The translations under genes and the position numbers were made by a program. Below are positions 43,101 through 53,902 of a stretch of 64,000 nucleotides of DNA, one piece after another. Positions within the stretch are counted from its first letter, which is position 1. Each line of letters opens with the position of its first letter. The notes under the pieces were generated by a model, which was given only the letters and a program-made list of their open reading frames with translations, did not search any database and was not told the DNA's origin. The stretch is from assembly GCA_949710005.1 (NCBI GenBank), contig OX453274.1, positions 32,884,714 to 32,948,713 on the forward strand. The letters run 5' to 3'. The DNA is from Ricordea florida (taxonomy: Eukaryota; Cnidaria; Anthozoa; Corallimorpharia; Ricordeidae).

Positions 43101-46100
43101 ACATTTATTATTTCTCAAGAAAGAATTGGACAGGCAAAACAAAATAGTATATGTGCATGTAAATCACAGGAAAGGTGAAAGAATCGCCTCAAAATGCAGG
43201 AAGTATGATTTTATAGCAAACCCCTTTACAATACATTTATTAGTACTCTAAACATAATAAATCAAATTTACCTGCTGTAGTTGTGAACAGATTGCACTGC
43301 ACAATAATGTTTACCTCAACAGTAAACCAGACTGCAATGTTTGATAATTGCAATTCAATCAAGACCTATGAAATAAAACTTGCAGAAAACAATACTTTAC
43401 AACATGAAATGTTGATTTAAAATTTGAAGTTGTTTCACTTTATTAAACTTTGGCTTTGTAATTGTACGTCCTTTTTGCTTGCAGCCCCAGAGGAAAATAA
43501 AAATTCTTGGTGATGAACCCCTGCGTAAGTACCTTACGACTACTACTTCATGAAAATTTATTTATTATTAGCTTTCTTCATGGTTTTCTGTTAGTATGTT
43601 ATATGATTTGTACTGAGTTGAAATGTATCTCATGTTTTATCAGAGTCGTACATTAAGAAGCCCACTCCTAGGGTACAGACTTCAGAGGTTACCTTTGATC
43701 CTTTGGGGTGTGGTCAATGTGAAAAGACAAAAGCAGCTATGGTATGGACATATTAATTTGTTGTCTACATGAACATCATTAAGAAACATGCAAGTTCTAG
43801 TAAATAATGCTTAATAAATATTACACAAGTTCTGACTGGTTCATGGCTCAGTGTTTGTATCAGACTATGTATATTATGTGGAGGTTTAGTGTCAAATGGT
43901 CTCTTATGATATGCCAGGTTCTGCAGAGGGGGCAAGATGAGACGAATCCTGAGTTCTGATATTCTATCCAAGCGGGCAAGATATTTGGGCCTATCTTGGC
44001 CAGCCAGGATTTTCCACTTTGCCCTGTAAAACAAAACAAACCAAAATTGCCATATGATAAATAGTTTATTGACCTCATTCTTTTTTCTTTTTTTATTGAC
44101 ATCAGCATTCTCTCGGTCAAAAAACGTAAGAGAGAACTTGGGCAATATGCAGCTATCTTGACCTCATACTTTGTCAATAATGCATATATATCTTTGGCTC
44201 TTTACAGAGCTCATACACATATTCACACTTAAGTGTGTCCTATTAATAGTAAATGGCTCTGTAAGATTAATAACATATAAGATTTTGCTGAAAATGTTCC
44301 AATTATGTAATCCGTTTAAAGGTTTGCATTGAATGCTCTGAGAAGTATTGTGTCAGCTGTTTTATGGGGTTTCATCAGAAAGGCGCCCTTAGGAAGCATA
44401 GTACCAAGACTATAGAGCAGGTATATAGTATATTAGTTTCTTATTTCCTTGAGGCCACAGTCTTAATCTTTTAAGTCCCAGTAGTGACCAGTATCCAATT
44501 TCTCATTTCAACATTCTCTGTTCATCAACCATTCAAGTTATGAGAACAACAACAATGATCACCAAAAAAGAGCTGTATTGATCAATGTTTAAACAAACTC
44601 TCCTCACTAGTAACATAAAAAATATGTGAGAGCTTAAGGAGAAAATTTTGGAAGCATGGCATCAACAAGCATTTTCTCATGTGAATGTTGGAAAACAACA
44701 AGAAACATGTTTGCCTGAATCACAGGACTGAATCACAATCAATTTGCTATAATTTTATACTATGCATCATTCTAATATCTCCAGTCTTTGATATTTTTAC
44801 AGTATGAGAAAGAGCAAAACCAGCATAAAGAGTTGTACACTAATAATAACATCAGATACACCAGGCCAGAAGACACTGCATCATCAAGAGTGACCAGGTG
44901 AGAATGGGACAATCACATAACTTTTGGAGGGCATATAGTGTAACATTCTCGCACTAATTTACACTTAGGCGCTTTATTTCATGTAAATTAGGTTCACCCG
45001 TGTCCCACCGGGACAGAGTCTAGTTTGCATAAATTTAGATTTTAAAACCGTTAGCAGTGTGACTACAACGTTCGTTATGTTATTAATTTTGAAGCTATCT
45101 TGCTGGCGATTCGATTCATTGTTCATCCGGGAAAAATTCTGTAAGTTCATGTTCATTAGTTTTCTCTTAGTTTTATTCCGCTAGATTTGTTGTTAATATT
45201 TATTTTGTTGCCTTTCTTTTCCTTTCAGTCAAACTCGTAGTTGTAAGTTGAAAAATAAATGTTGTACGATGTTTGGAGTTCCCGCTGATTATTTCGCTAT
45301 CATAATGCGACGTTAACATATAGTTTAGTTTGTGGCCCGAGTAGCATCATTTGCGCCCAAGCGCGAAGCGCAAGGGCGCAAATAATGCTACGAGGGACAC
45401 AGATAAACTATATGACCGACAAAAGTCATGCGATTATCATTATTATCAATACACAAGGCCAAATCGTACAAATTCATTTAATAAGAAAAAATGTTTAACA
45501 GAGATTTAGCATGAAACTATGGTATGGAAAGTTGTTGCTACAATACGATCAGCTAAACAAGAGCCAAATAAAATTCCTTTTTGTTTACAATAAAATGTCA
45601 AATATAATCTAGTTTTAAAAAGATTGGTAACAATGATTAGCAAAAAGACAGTTTGTATTTAAAAAAATAATAGTCTTCCCGTTCACAGGCAATGGACTCA
45701 GCTGCAGGGCCGTTAATGCATTAACGGCCCGCTAGGAGTCATTTGCGGCCCGCAAAGCGCGTGTTTTCAAGAGGGCGGTTTTCAATTTGGCCGCGTATCT
45801 TGATAATAATGGGTATTGAATGTGTGGGCATCTACATGTAAACCATACAAAGATTACGTTCTTCACTTACTTCCTTGTCTGGCCACTTTCTTGTGCCATG
45901 TCACTTGGTCACATTCAACTGCAACCCCTTCATTCCATGAACTTAACCCCAGATCAGCCCTTTCCATCTCCACAGTTCTGCTCCAAGGCCGTCTTGGTCT
46001 CCCAGGTTTCATTAAGGAACTTTGATATTAATTTTAAACTTTTTGCTTCTTTTTATAACATAGGGTTACAAACCATGCGCAGACAAATTGTTCAGAGGTA

Positions 46101-47817
46101 AGCTTGCAAAATATGAGTTTACACGCAGGTAATTCTCCATTGTTTATTCACTCATAAAAATTTCTTGTTACCAAGCTGCCTGCTTTGTAACAGAGCTTTC
46201 TATGTGAACAACTAGCTTTGAATTCAATACACCTGTCTATTACAATCTTTGCCAACAAAACTTGAATCGATAGACACTCTTTTCTCTTTGAAACAAATGG
46301 CAATCACTTTAATACCACTGCAGGGCTAAAAATTGGCGGTTGCACTGTCGCCAGTGGTGAGTTAAAACTGACCAGGGCTACCAAGAGTCAAGGTTTGAAG
46401 GCCCGATGTGCGACTATGCTACAGAATTTCGAAAAGTTGCAATGTAAATTTGCGAAGTACAAAGTTAAAACTAAAACTCAACATGTAGTTTACTACTGAA
46501 TTTTTAGTTCTGAAGTGGAAATTCCGAGCCATTTTAACAGCGATTTCACGAGCAATCCACGTTCACAACATAAAGACGCCATTTTGATTTTGTGATTGCC
46601 ATGTTACTCTGAAAAAATAATAATAATCGAGGGCTACTTCATTTTGGGATGGGCCACTAAGAATTCAAGGTAACTGGCCCGACTGGCCACCAAGCACTGG
46701 AGTTAATTTTTAGCTCTGCCACTGCTTGAGGAGTTGGTGGTGTGTAAGCTTCCCAGTACTTCCAAAAATTTGTAAGAAAACAGCGAATCCTTTCAATTGG
46801 TGCAAGGTATCTTGGCAAAAATTGTGGTTAAGTGAAGTTTTGTATAAATGTCTTTTTCTTGCTTTAATGTGCTGCATGTGCATTATTAAATGCAACCGAT
46901 TCATCATAACCTCTATAGACAGCAGATCCTCCCAAGCAGAAAGGTGGAGCCCTCTTGCAGGGAATGTACAATGAAAAAGAAAGTGCACAGTCCTTTGCTG
47001 AGGCATTAAAAGCCTGGAGGAATGCTGGTCAAGAGGAAAAAGTCTGGATTAATCCTGCTGATAATAAAGGTACTGCATATATTATGTCAGTTTTCTTACT
47101 TCTGTGAGTGGTTTGAACCTGCAGTTCTATTTGTTACTTCTGTGAGTGGTTTGAACCTGCAGTTCTATTTGTTGTTTTCTTACAGTTTTTGTGAATACAA
47201 GGAGATCCCTCACCCCCTTTAATTATTGTTGGGTTGTAGTTCCAAGCACAATACCTTGGGGATAAAAATAACATGGTGTTGTATCAGCTACCCCAGCATT
47301 GAGAGGGAAACTTGTTTTAAAGAGAAAAAAGTGCTTGACGATGCAAGATTTTTGGTAAAGGCTGTAGGAGTCTCAGTAGTTGTCTGTTAAGTTCAACTGG
47401 CCAGATGTATGTAGTTCTAAAAGGATCTTTTGTTGATGAAAGGTGTATTTTTCAGCAAACTCAAAAAAGGATATCCAAGTTCCCCTCACAGGACTCAACC
47501 CTACTATACATACCTTGCAGTAAATTACCGTACTGGTTTGGACGCGCTATCACTGATCTATTAGAGACCATTAACCCTTTAAGCACCAATATTAATATTT
47601 GTTTACTCCTAACTGTTCTCATGTTTGTTATGGTACCAGTGAGGAGAATTTGTTAAGTGTGAACTCTTTTTGGTGATCATTTTCGTTATTCTTATAGCCG
47701 GAATGGTTGATAAACAATCAATATTGTAATGAGAAATTGGATGTTGGTCACTACTGGGACTTAAAGGGTTCATTAAGCAATGTTCAGGGGAGAAACATCC
47801 CGCATACTGCCAGGATC

Positions 47818-47854
<37 letters not shown>

Positions 47855-49563
47855 GGTCTTATTGTTGTCCTGTATGTAGTATTTACTGATAGTAAGATTG
47901 ACATGTGATGATTTCTTTTAGAGGACATTATACTTTTACGTTGTAGCATTGTTCGTCCCTTCTTTCCTCATGCCACCAGCCAATGGCCTTAGTTTGGGGA
48001 CCTAACTTACCAAAATGAATGTTTGTTACCTGTTTAGCAAGCCACTGTGACTCAAGCACAGCCCCTGAACCAACCAAACCACTGGAATTAAAGCTAAACT
48101 TTGGATCTAACAAGTCACTAAGTTACCTGGAGCGGATGTTACTCAAGAAACACCACAATAACGCCAAGGTCACTCACCAGCCGCCACCCTCAAGCGAAAC
48201 GAAAAACGAGTCTGCTGCTGGGCTACTGCTGCCTCCCGACATGGAGGACTCGCAAGGAAGTCCACGGCTAGATAGTAATGAACTTGGCGTAAACTACCGG
48301 GAAATTTTTCAGAGTCTTGGGACTTCTTGTGCAAGACAAAATATTCAGGAAAACGGTGCTGTGGTAGCGAACCATTCCAAGAACGCTGTTGTTATTGAAG
48401 AAGTCAACGAGGAAGACCACTTCACAGCGGATGAGAGCGCTGCTTGTATTGTGGAGGAGATTACTCCGACCCTCCCCTCTCAGACACGGCCCACCTCTCG
48501 ACAGGGGAGGGTCAGTATCATGTGTATGACCCCCACGGGAAACTTCGCCCCTGATACTGACACGGTTTTATTGGAGGATGTTTCCTCGGTGTCCTCGGAG
48601 TCGAACAGTCCTGTCACTAAGTCTGCACCCATGGCAAAAGTAGGTGGAAGAGTGAACATCCAGACTAAAATCAGACCAGGAAAGACCAGGATATGGACTC
48701 CCGAGCCGTGTTTTGTTGGTCTCTCTGAGTTCTTTTTGGCTGGAGTCCAAGGCGACCCACCATCAGGAAGAAAATCCCAAAGCAAAGTTAGATCGGTTAG
48801 TCCAAGTATCGTATCCGTTTCACCGGACAAAATTAGCCAAAGTCTCTTAACGCAGAATGTTTGGAAACCTGAAGAAAGCGTTTGCCCCTCAAAGGAGGGT
48901 GAAGACGTGGAAACGAACGAAGCAGAGTACAGCAGAACAGCACGCACAGAAAGCCCACAACCCATTATACCATTAGTAAATGAACCAGCCCTGTTGGACT
49001 ATACTGTGGACAGACCTGACTCCAGATCAACCTCTCTCCCTACACAGTTTGAAAACGACACAGAGTTTGGTGACCATAAACAAATTCACGACTTTGGGAT
49101 TGTAGATTTTCTGAAGGCACCTCCGTGTCTTCCCGCTGGGTTTGCAGACTACAGTCAAGTCCACCGCGTGTCCACAGTATCCCCTCTCACTCTTAGTCCC
49201 AATCCTCCTCTTTTCCATTGGTCAGACGACAGCGACGACGAATTCCTGGAACATATCTGTTCTGGTGTCAATAAAGAAGACGAGAAAGAAGACCAGGAGG
49301 CTGATGACCGCGCAACTTTGAATGACTTAGCCTGGGAACTGGCGTCGACCACGGGCCGATTGACCCAGTGCGATTTGGATGACGAGGAAGGGGAGGGTGA
49401 GGAGGATTTTGATGTGGATAGTATTGAGTCCAATGATCAAGGATCAGGCCTTAGTTCGAGCGAGGATGAGATTTCAGGAGATACTTACAGTGCTAATGTT
49501 GAAAGAATTGTCAAGAAAGACGAAAACACACTGGCACAGGAAGAAGTACATGCTTTGAAGTAA
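40108..49563 (+). CDS. ZBBX: ZBBX-like zinc finger B-box domain protein
   Basis: Ten phase-consistent exons: 40108-40163, 41142-41258, 42659-42755, 43485-43524, 43644-43741, 44322-44420, 44803-44897, 46064-46097, 46919-47069, 48038-49563, giving 770 aa. Residues 19-60 are a coiled coil ([20 protein letters not shown]). [18 protein letters not shown] follows. The B-box zinc site is at about 126-162: C126-x2-C129, C138-x2-C141, C146-x2-C149, H154 and H162. [20 protein letters not shown] and LKAWRNAG at about 220-250 is a second conserved ZBBX block. The last exon (508 codons) is serine/acid-rich and low in structure, ending in an acidic run. Vertebrate ZBBX is expressed in multiciliated cells; its molecular role is unclear. 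AATAAA is at 49587. The N-terminal ATG could also be at Met7. Confidence 0.88.
42050..42178. mobile_element. Foldback MITE, TTTTTCAAAAAGCT family
   Basis: Arms of about 57 bp (TTTGGAATTAATTTGTACTT, GAGTTTTTCAAAAAGCTGAA) mirror almost perfectly around GCACTCGCCGAAGCGGCTCGTGC. In intron 2 of the ZBBX-like gene. A diverged relative with TTGGAATAAATGTAAGCACT lies directly downstream at 42340-42490, and others are at 7150-7250, 23680-23760, 30840 and 57290-57350. Confidence 0.8.
45290..45435. mobile_element. Foldback MITE with GCATCATTTGCGCCC arms
   Basis: Mirrored arms (ATATAGTTTAGTTTGTGGCC, CGAGTAGCATCATTTGCGCC) surround AAGCGCGAAGCGC. The right arm has ATAATGCTACGAGGGACACA. In intron 7 of the ZBBX-like gene. 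Confidence 0.7.
46321..46718. mobile_element. hAT-like MITE with CAGGGCTAAAAATT ends, 6 bp TSD
   Basis: The left end CAGGGCTAAAAATTGGCGGT and right end GTTAATTTTTAGCTCTG are inverted. CCACTG flanks both sides (46315-46320 and 46719-46724). The CAGGG terminus suits hAT elements; the shared flank is 6 bp rather than the usual 8. In intron 8 of the ZBBX-like gene. It resembles the element at 62845. Confidence 0.8.
47818..47862. repeat. (TTG)n microsatellite
   Basis: About 14 TTG repeats in the last intron of the ZBBX-like gene. Confidence 0.9.
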
Positions 49564-49592
49564 AGATTGGAGTCAAGGTTCTCTTCAATAAA

Positions 49593-50184
49593 TTAGCTTT
49601 GTTTGGTAAAATATCTGAAGACCTTCAGCTAATTGGAACTTTGTTGCTGTATTATACGGACTGTATAAGATTGTTAGCAAATGGTGTTCTGTTCGTCATA
49701 TTTTGCTTGCACAAGTCCGAAGAGGTCCATTTTGGACGTAATGTATCAAACATGAGATACGGTGTTAAAATAAAACACCGTTGAAAGTTGAAAATCTGCC
49801 ACACAGTGGAGTATTTTTGGCGAAATTCGAGGTCTTTGGTATGTGATGAAACACATATATCGAGGGTTTGGTATGGCTTCTCGAACGAAATAATTTAGAA
49901 GGAGAAACTAACAATGCTAACACGAGCCGTAGTTTCATCAGATATCCAAACACGTACAATGCTTGATTTCCTTTCTTTCCTTTATGCATTATTAATGAGT
50001 TTGAGAAGTACTTTTCAGATATCCAAACACGTCACGTTGCTTGATTTCCTTTGTCTTTCCTTTATACATTATTGATGAGTTTGAGAATTCCCTCCGAGGA
50101 CAGCGTTGTACAGTAGTACCTCGGGAATACGTGTTTGAGTCAGACAGCGTTGGCGTTAGAAATTGGGATTATCGAACAAGTTGA
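49593..50184. other. Intergenic DNA with a short direct duplication
   Basis: GATATCCAAACACGTACAATGC at 49940 and GATATCCAAACACGTCACGTTGC at 50018 head two similar blocks of about 75 bp (each with CTTGATTTCCTTT and ATTATTAATGAGTTTGAGAA or the like). No gene seen. Confidence 0.5.
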
Positions 50185-50186
50185 TA

Positions 50187-50565
50187 AGTAATGGTAACAG
50201 GACTGAGTGGAGTCCAATTCGGTCTGTAATCATACGAATGATAAACAAAATCTGACGACCGGGTAGCAGGAGTCCGATCTGTTTAATTGGACGAATTGGA
50301 CGACACGAAGTCTTATTAGCAATTAATTATAACTTTAACAAAATTTGTAATATACAAACTTCTTTTTTTAAAATAAAAAACACATGAAATTTTTACTAGC
50401 AGTGAAAAAAAAAACGCCATTTAAGCTCGCGCGTGATGGCGCGTACTGTCCAGTTACTCGGGCATGACGCGTACTGTCCTATTTAACTGTCCTATTACAG
50501 CTGAAATCAGGGCAGTTGATAGCCAATCAGATTTGAGAAATATGTTATAGTTATGATTAAGTAAG
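50187..50565. repeat. Dispersed repeat C, copy 2
   Basis: Same orientation and boundaries as 20633-21040, from AAGTAATGGTAACAGGACTG to GTTATAGTTATGATTA. It has a shortened region after the first AATTCGGTCTGTAATCAT. Confidence 0.65.
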
Positions 50566-50887
50566 TTACATAGTAAGGTAAAAAAGGAGGTTTTTTTACC
50601 TTTCGATGGTATCACTCACTTTATCAAGTAGTTTGATAATCGCAATTTCTTGTGTTTTAATTCCCCACCGACGCAGCACCAGTTTCTCTAGAAACTTTAA
50701 TGCCATAGGCGTACGGGCAATAATTTGCCAGGGGGGGGGGGGGTGAACCATTTGCCCAACAATTCTCGCAAGTTGCCCAAATTTTTGCGAAGCAGTCGAA
50801 AAGAAACGAGGATCATATGATGCACTAACATAGGCCTACATATGAAACTATCATATAAGCTCATAAAACACGTTAAGTAAGCGTCGG

Positions 50888-51205
50888 TAATAACCCGCTA
50901 TCGTCGCGGGTCAATGGAGCGTGGGTGCGACTGAACGTCTTTGATGAAAGCGGCGGTTAGTGGTGATAACTCGAGAATTATCCCATGTTTGGTTAGGCAC
51001 GCGTGGTTAGGCAGAGTCTGTTTTGAAAGGAACACTGCTCTTTGGTGCTCTTGTAAACGGGTACCAAATTGACGTTTTGTCTTTCCGATATATCCCTGAT
51101 TACGGTCGTTGCAAGGGATGGAACAAATGGCGTCTCTCTTTTGTTCCTTCGGTATAGGATCTTTGGGCTTGTGAAAGATACGACTCAACGTTAAGAAGGG
51201 TTTTT
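50888..51205 (-). pseudogene. Penelope-like element GIY-YIG endonuclease fragment
   Basis: The - strand reads SRIFHKPKDPIPKEQKRDAI, CSIPCNDRNQGYIGKTKRQF, GTRLQEHQRAV and later HACLTKHGI. The C-x3-C before xYIGKTKRxxxTRLxEHxxA is the signature of the GIY-YIG nuclease domain at the C-terminus of Penelope-like elements. It lacks the reverse transcriptase and ends after about 95 codons, so it is a fragment. TTGCCCAAATTTTTG and TTTTTGGGCAAC flank it on the two sides. Confidence 0.8.
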
Positions 51206-53138
51206 GGGCAACTTATCTCGGATCACAAATCCAAATCCGGATCATACCAAGGGAACGCGCCCACAGACTTCATGATCAGCAGTCATCAGTGAATGGGGGT
51301 GATCACAAGCATTGGGCGATTTTTCCCCGTTGTCTCTTACTCATCTTCTGCATGTGACCAACCGAAAAGAAGGTGATTAAATTGTGCCATATCAACCATA
51401 GAGGGGCGCACTTTGCACCTCAGAAACATTTTTTTTTGTAATAAAGGCTTACTTAACAGAACGTGCATGATATTTGAAGATTTTGTTTGATTATTACAGG
51501 ATGTAACGTCTGTATGTGATTTCTGTGTGGCTAATTGGCTTCTCATTTAGATTACTATCAAACTTAGTTCCTGTTTACTCTTCTATTAGTTTTTCTGTCT
51601 GAAACTGATTTTCTGTGGATTCAAAGAAAAAATTCCTTGCTAACGAAACCTGGTATCCTGCGCTTTCTCTGGCCTGATCTTCCCAACTGCTTAAGATGCA
51701 TCAAGAGAACATAAGGAACAGAGAGGGTCACTCAGGGCATTGCCTGGGATATGTAAACTTTCATAAAGTTATCTATAGAGAAGGAAGTACGTTTTTTGAG
51801 AGGTCAGCATGACTCCACTGACCGCGCGCGGCTCTTGAATATGTATGACTTTCTCTAATTATGGATTATTCAGGCGGAATTTATAAGCAAGAGTCCCACT
51901 CGGTACGCCATGAGCATCCACGACCTTCAGAATGAGGCAAGTGGACCTCTCGGGAAACAGACTTCCGTGTCCAAAAATATCTTTTCTGAATTTTTCATAT
52001 CCCAAAGGCTACACTGGGAGTGTCTCTCTTTGTCCCTTATGCTCTCTTGGTTGTATATGGGTTGGTTCAATTTTATCATTGGTTTGAATTTAATTTCTCC
52101 TGTTTCAAACTTATCATACATTAACATACATTACCATACCAAAAAACAACGGAAAATATAATTTAAACCAAGGAAAAAATTAAACCACAACATATACATA
52201 AAGGCATTGATCTTCCATTTGTTTTAACTTAACACGTTGCATGACACGACAAATCTTGTTGTCTCGTCGCCCTTCCCTCCTTCTAACTGCAAAAAGGCTG
52301 ACATTTTTCATAGTGGAAGATAATAAAAGGATGAAGAAGACTAACGACTTCAAAGTGGAATTTGAGGCACTAGACAATGGATACAAATTTTTTTCGATCT
52401 TCACTAGATTCTAACGGCGCAGTTTATTATTGTATTATTATTAATTAATGAATTAATTAATTTATTGTTATTGTATTACCATTTCATGCTTCTCCATGAC
52501 CGAGACATTCGCCGGTCGGACGATAGGAAACGGAACATGTGGGAACTGGTCACTAATAACAAAACACCTGTGACGGTCAAAGTTTTGTAATAAAAAAATT
52601 TTATTAAAACGAAAATAAATAAAAATGAGAAAAATAAATAGTAGAAATTAATAAAAAAAAAATAAAAAATCGAACCGTACATATAAAACAAATAAAAAAA
52701 ACAAACTATAGAAGGAAAAAAAGAGAACAACTTTGAAAATTAACATTAAAAACAACTTTCAAAATCAACATTGAAAACGACTTGGAAAAGAAATTATGAA
52801 TCGTTCAATTTTCCTGTAATCATCCCGTCGGGGCATACACCCGGCCGAGGATTTGCAAGTTTTTAATTTTTTGCTGGACTATTTACCATCCCCGGAACAA
52901 CGATCGCTGAATGTTTTTTCGACTTTAAATATCTCCTGGAAAGCTTGAAACGAAGAACTCAATTTTGAGGAGTTGTTATTTGTTCAGAGAAACTATTTTC
53001 AATTCGTTTCACGCCCTACCCCGGGGACAGACCTGCCATAGACAATTCCCCATCCCCGGACCCGAAAGGCTGGACTTGTCCCCGGAATTGCCCCGGGAAG
53101 AGGGGGGATGGTAACAGGGAAAGTTGAACCATGCAACT
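51206..53138. other. Intergenic DNA with A-rich tract and CCCCGG-rich repeat
   Basis: An AAAT/AAAAAT-rich tract lies at 52590-52720. At 52860-53110 there is a repeat with CATCCCCGG words (CCATCCCCGGAACAA, CCATCCCCGGACCCG, TGTCCCCGGAATTG). No gene was recognised. Confidence 0.4.
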
Positions 53139-53202
53139 TTAAGTATAAATACTCAGGTGACTATACAAAATCGCGCGCTCTGATTGGTTGGCTATCTCGG
53201 AT

Positions 53203-53398
53203 TAGTATCACCCAACTAGTGGACTAATGCAAATGCCGCAATCTGATTGGCTACGCTACTAGAGGTCTATTAGTAATAGTCCTCGAGTAGCGAAATTCGT
53301 GGCGCTTCCTTTTCTTTTATTCCCAAATAAATCTTTCTTCAACTTGCATTTGCTAACGTTGTTATTGCTTCTTCTGTCCGACTAGTTGGGTGATACTA
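53203..53398. mobile_element. Nested MITE with TAGTATCACCCAACTAGT ends
   Basis: TAGTATCACCCAACTAGT at the left and its complement ACTAGTTGGGTGATACTA at the right match perfectly over 18 bp. It is inserted in MITE family A copy 3. Confidence 0.85.
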
Positions 53399-53399
53399 A

Positions 53400-53507
53400 A
53401 ACAATTAGACCCTTCGCCCTCAAGGGCTACAGGTCAATAGCCCATTCGGCTTCGCCTCATGGGCTATTGACCCGTAGCCCTTGCGGGCTACGGGTCTAAT
53501 TGTTAAT
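53400..53507. mobile_element. Nested hairpin element with ACAATTAGACCC ends
   Basis: ACAATTAGACCC..GGGTCTAATTGT are the ends, and the inner arms AGGTCAATAGCCCATTCGGC and ATGGGCTATTGACCCGTAGC pair, so almost the full 106 bp folds back. It directly abuts the preceding element. Confidence 0.75.
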
Positions 53508-53902
53508 TATCAGCCGACTAACAAAATGGCTGGCAGTCGTTCGCGTGCTTTTGATGAAATAATTTTTTTGTGTGTGTTGTACAATGCTTTTTCTTTTCTT
53601 TTATTGAAATAATCACCTGTGCATTTACTATTATTCGTCTGACGGTGACTGTTCACCGATTTCATTTTCAGTTTTGTTTGGCTATGAGAACGATGGGCCA
53701 TCATGCTAAGCCTCGCTATCGTGTTTGTGGGCGAAAACAAACGGGAAATTGAAGAAAGCGAAAGTGCGTTCAGGGTGAAATACGCTTCTGTCAGCGAAGC
53801 TGTTAGGCGGCTTCGCAGTGTGCACCTTTTTCTGAGGATCCTTTGTAAACAAGGAACCAAGGTTTTTCTCAATCTTTGCGAGTCACTTGTATAAACTAAA
53901 GA

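Larger units (their letters stand above)
53141..53633. mobile_element. MITE family A, copy 3, interrupted by nested elements
   Basis: AGTATAAATACTCAGGTGAC at the left and AAATAATCACCTGTGCATTT at the right bound a copy of the family seen at 11468 and 14698. The copy is split after GCTATCTCGGATTA, and resumes with TTATCAGCCGACTAAC at about 53507. The intervening 300 bp are two further inverted-repeat units (next entries). It lies 270 bp upstream of the EPSTI1-like start. Confidence 0.8.

Noticed and set aside
45240..45253. 14 bp micro-exon of the ZBBX-like gene after a strong acceptor at 45239
   Set aside because: Including it breaks the frame into the next exon. Skipping it keeps phase and the conserved [13 protein letters not shown] block.
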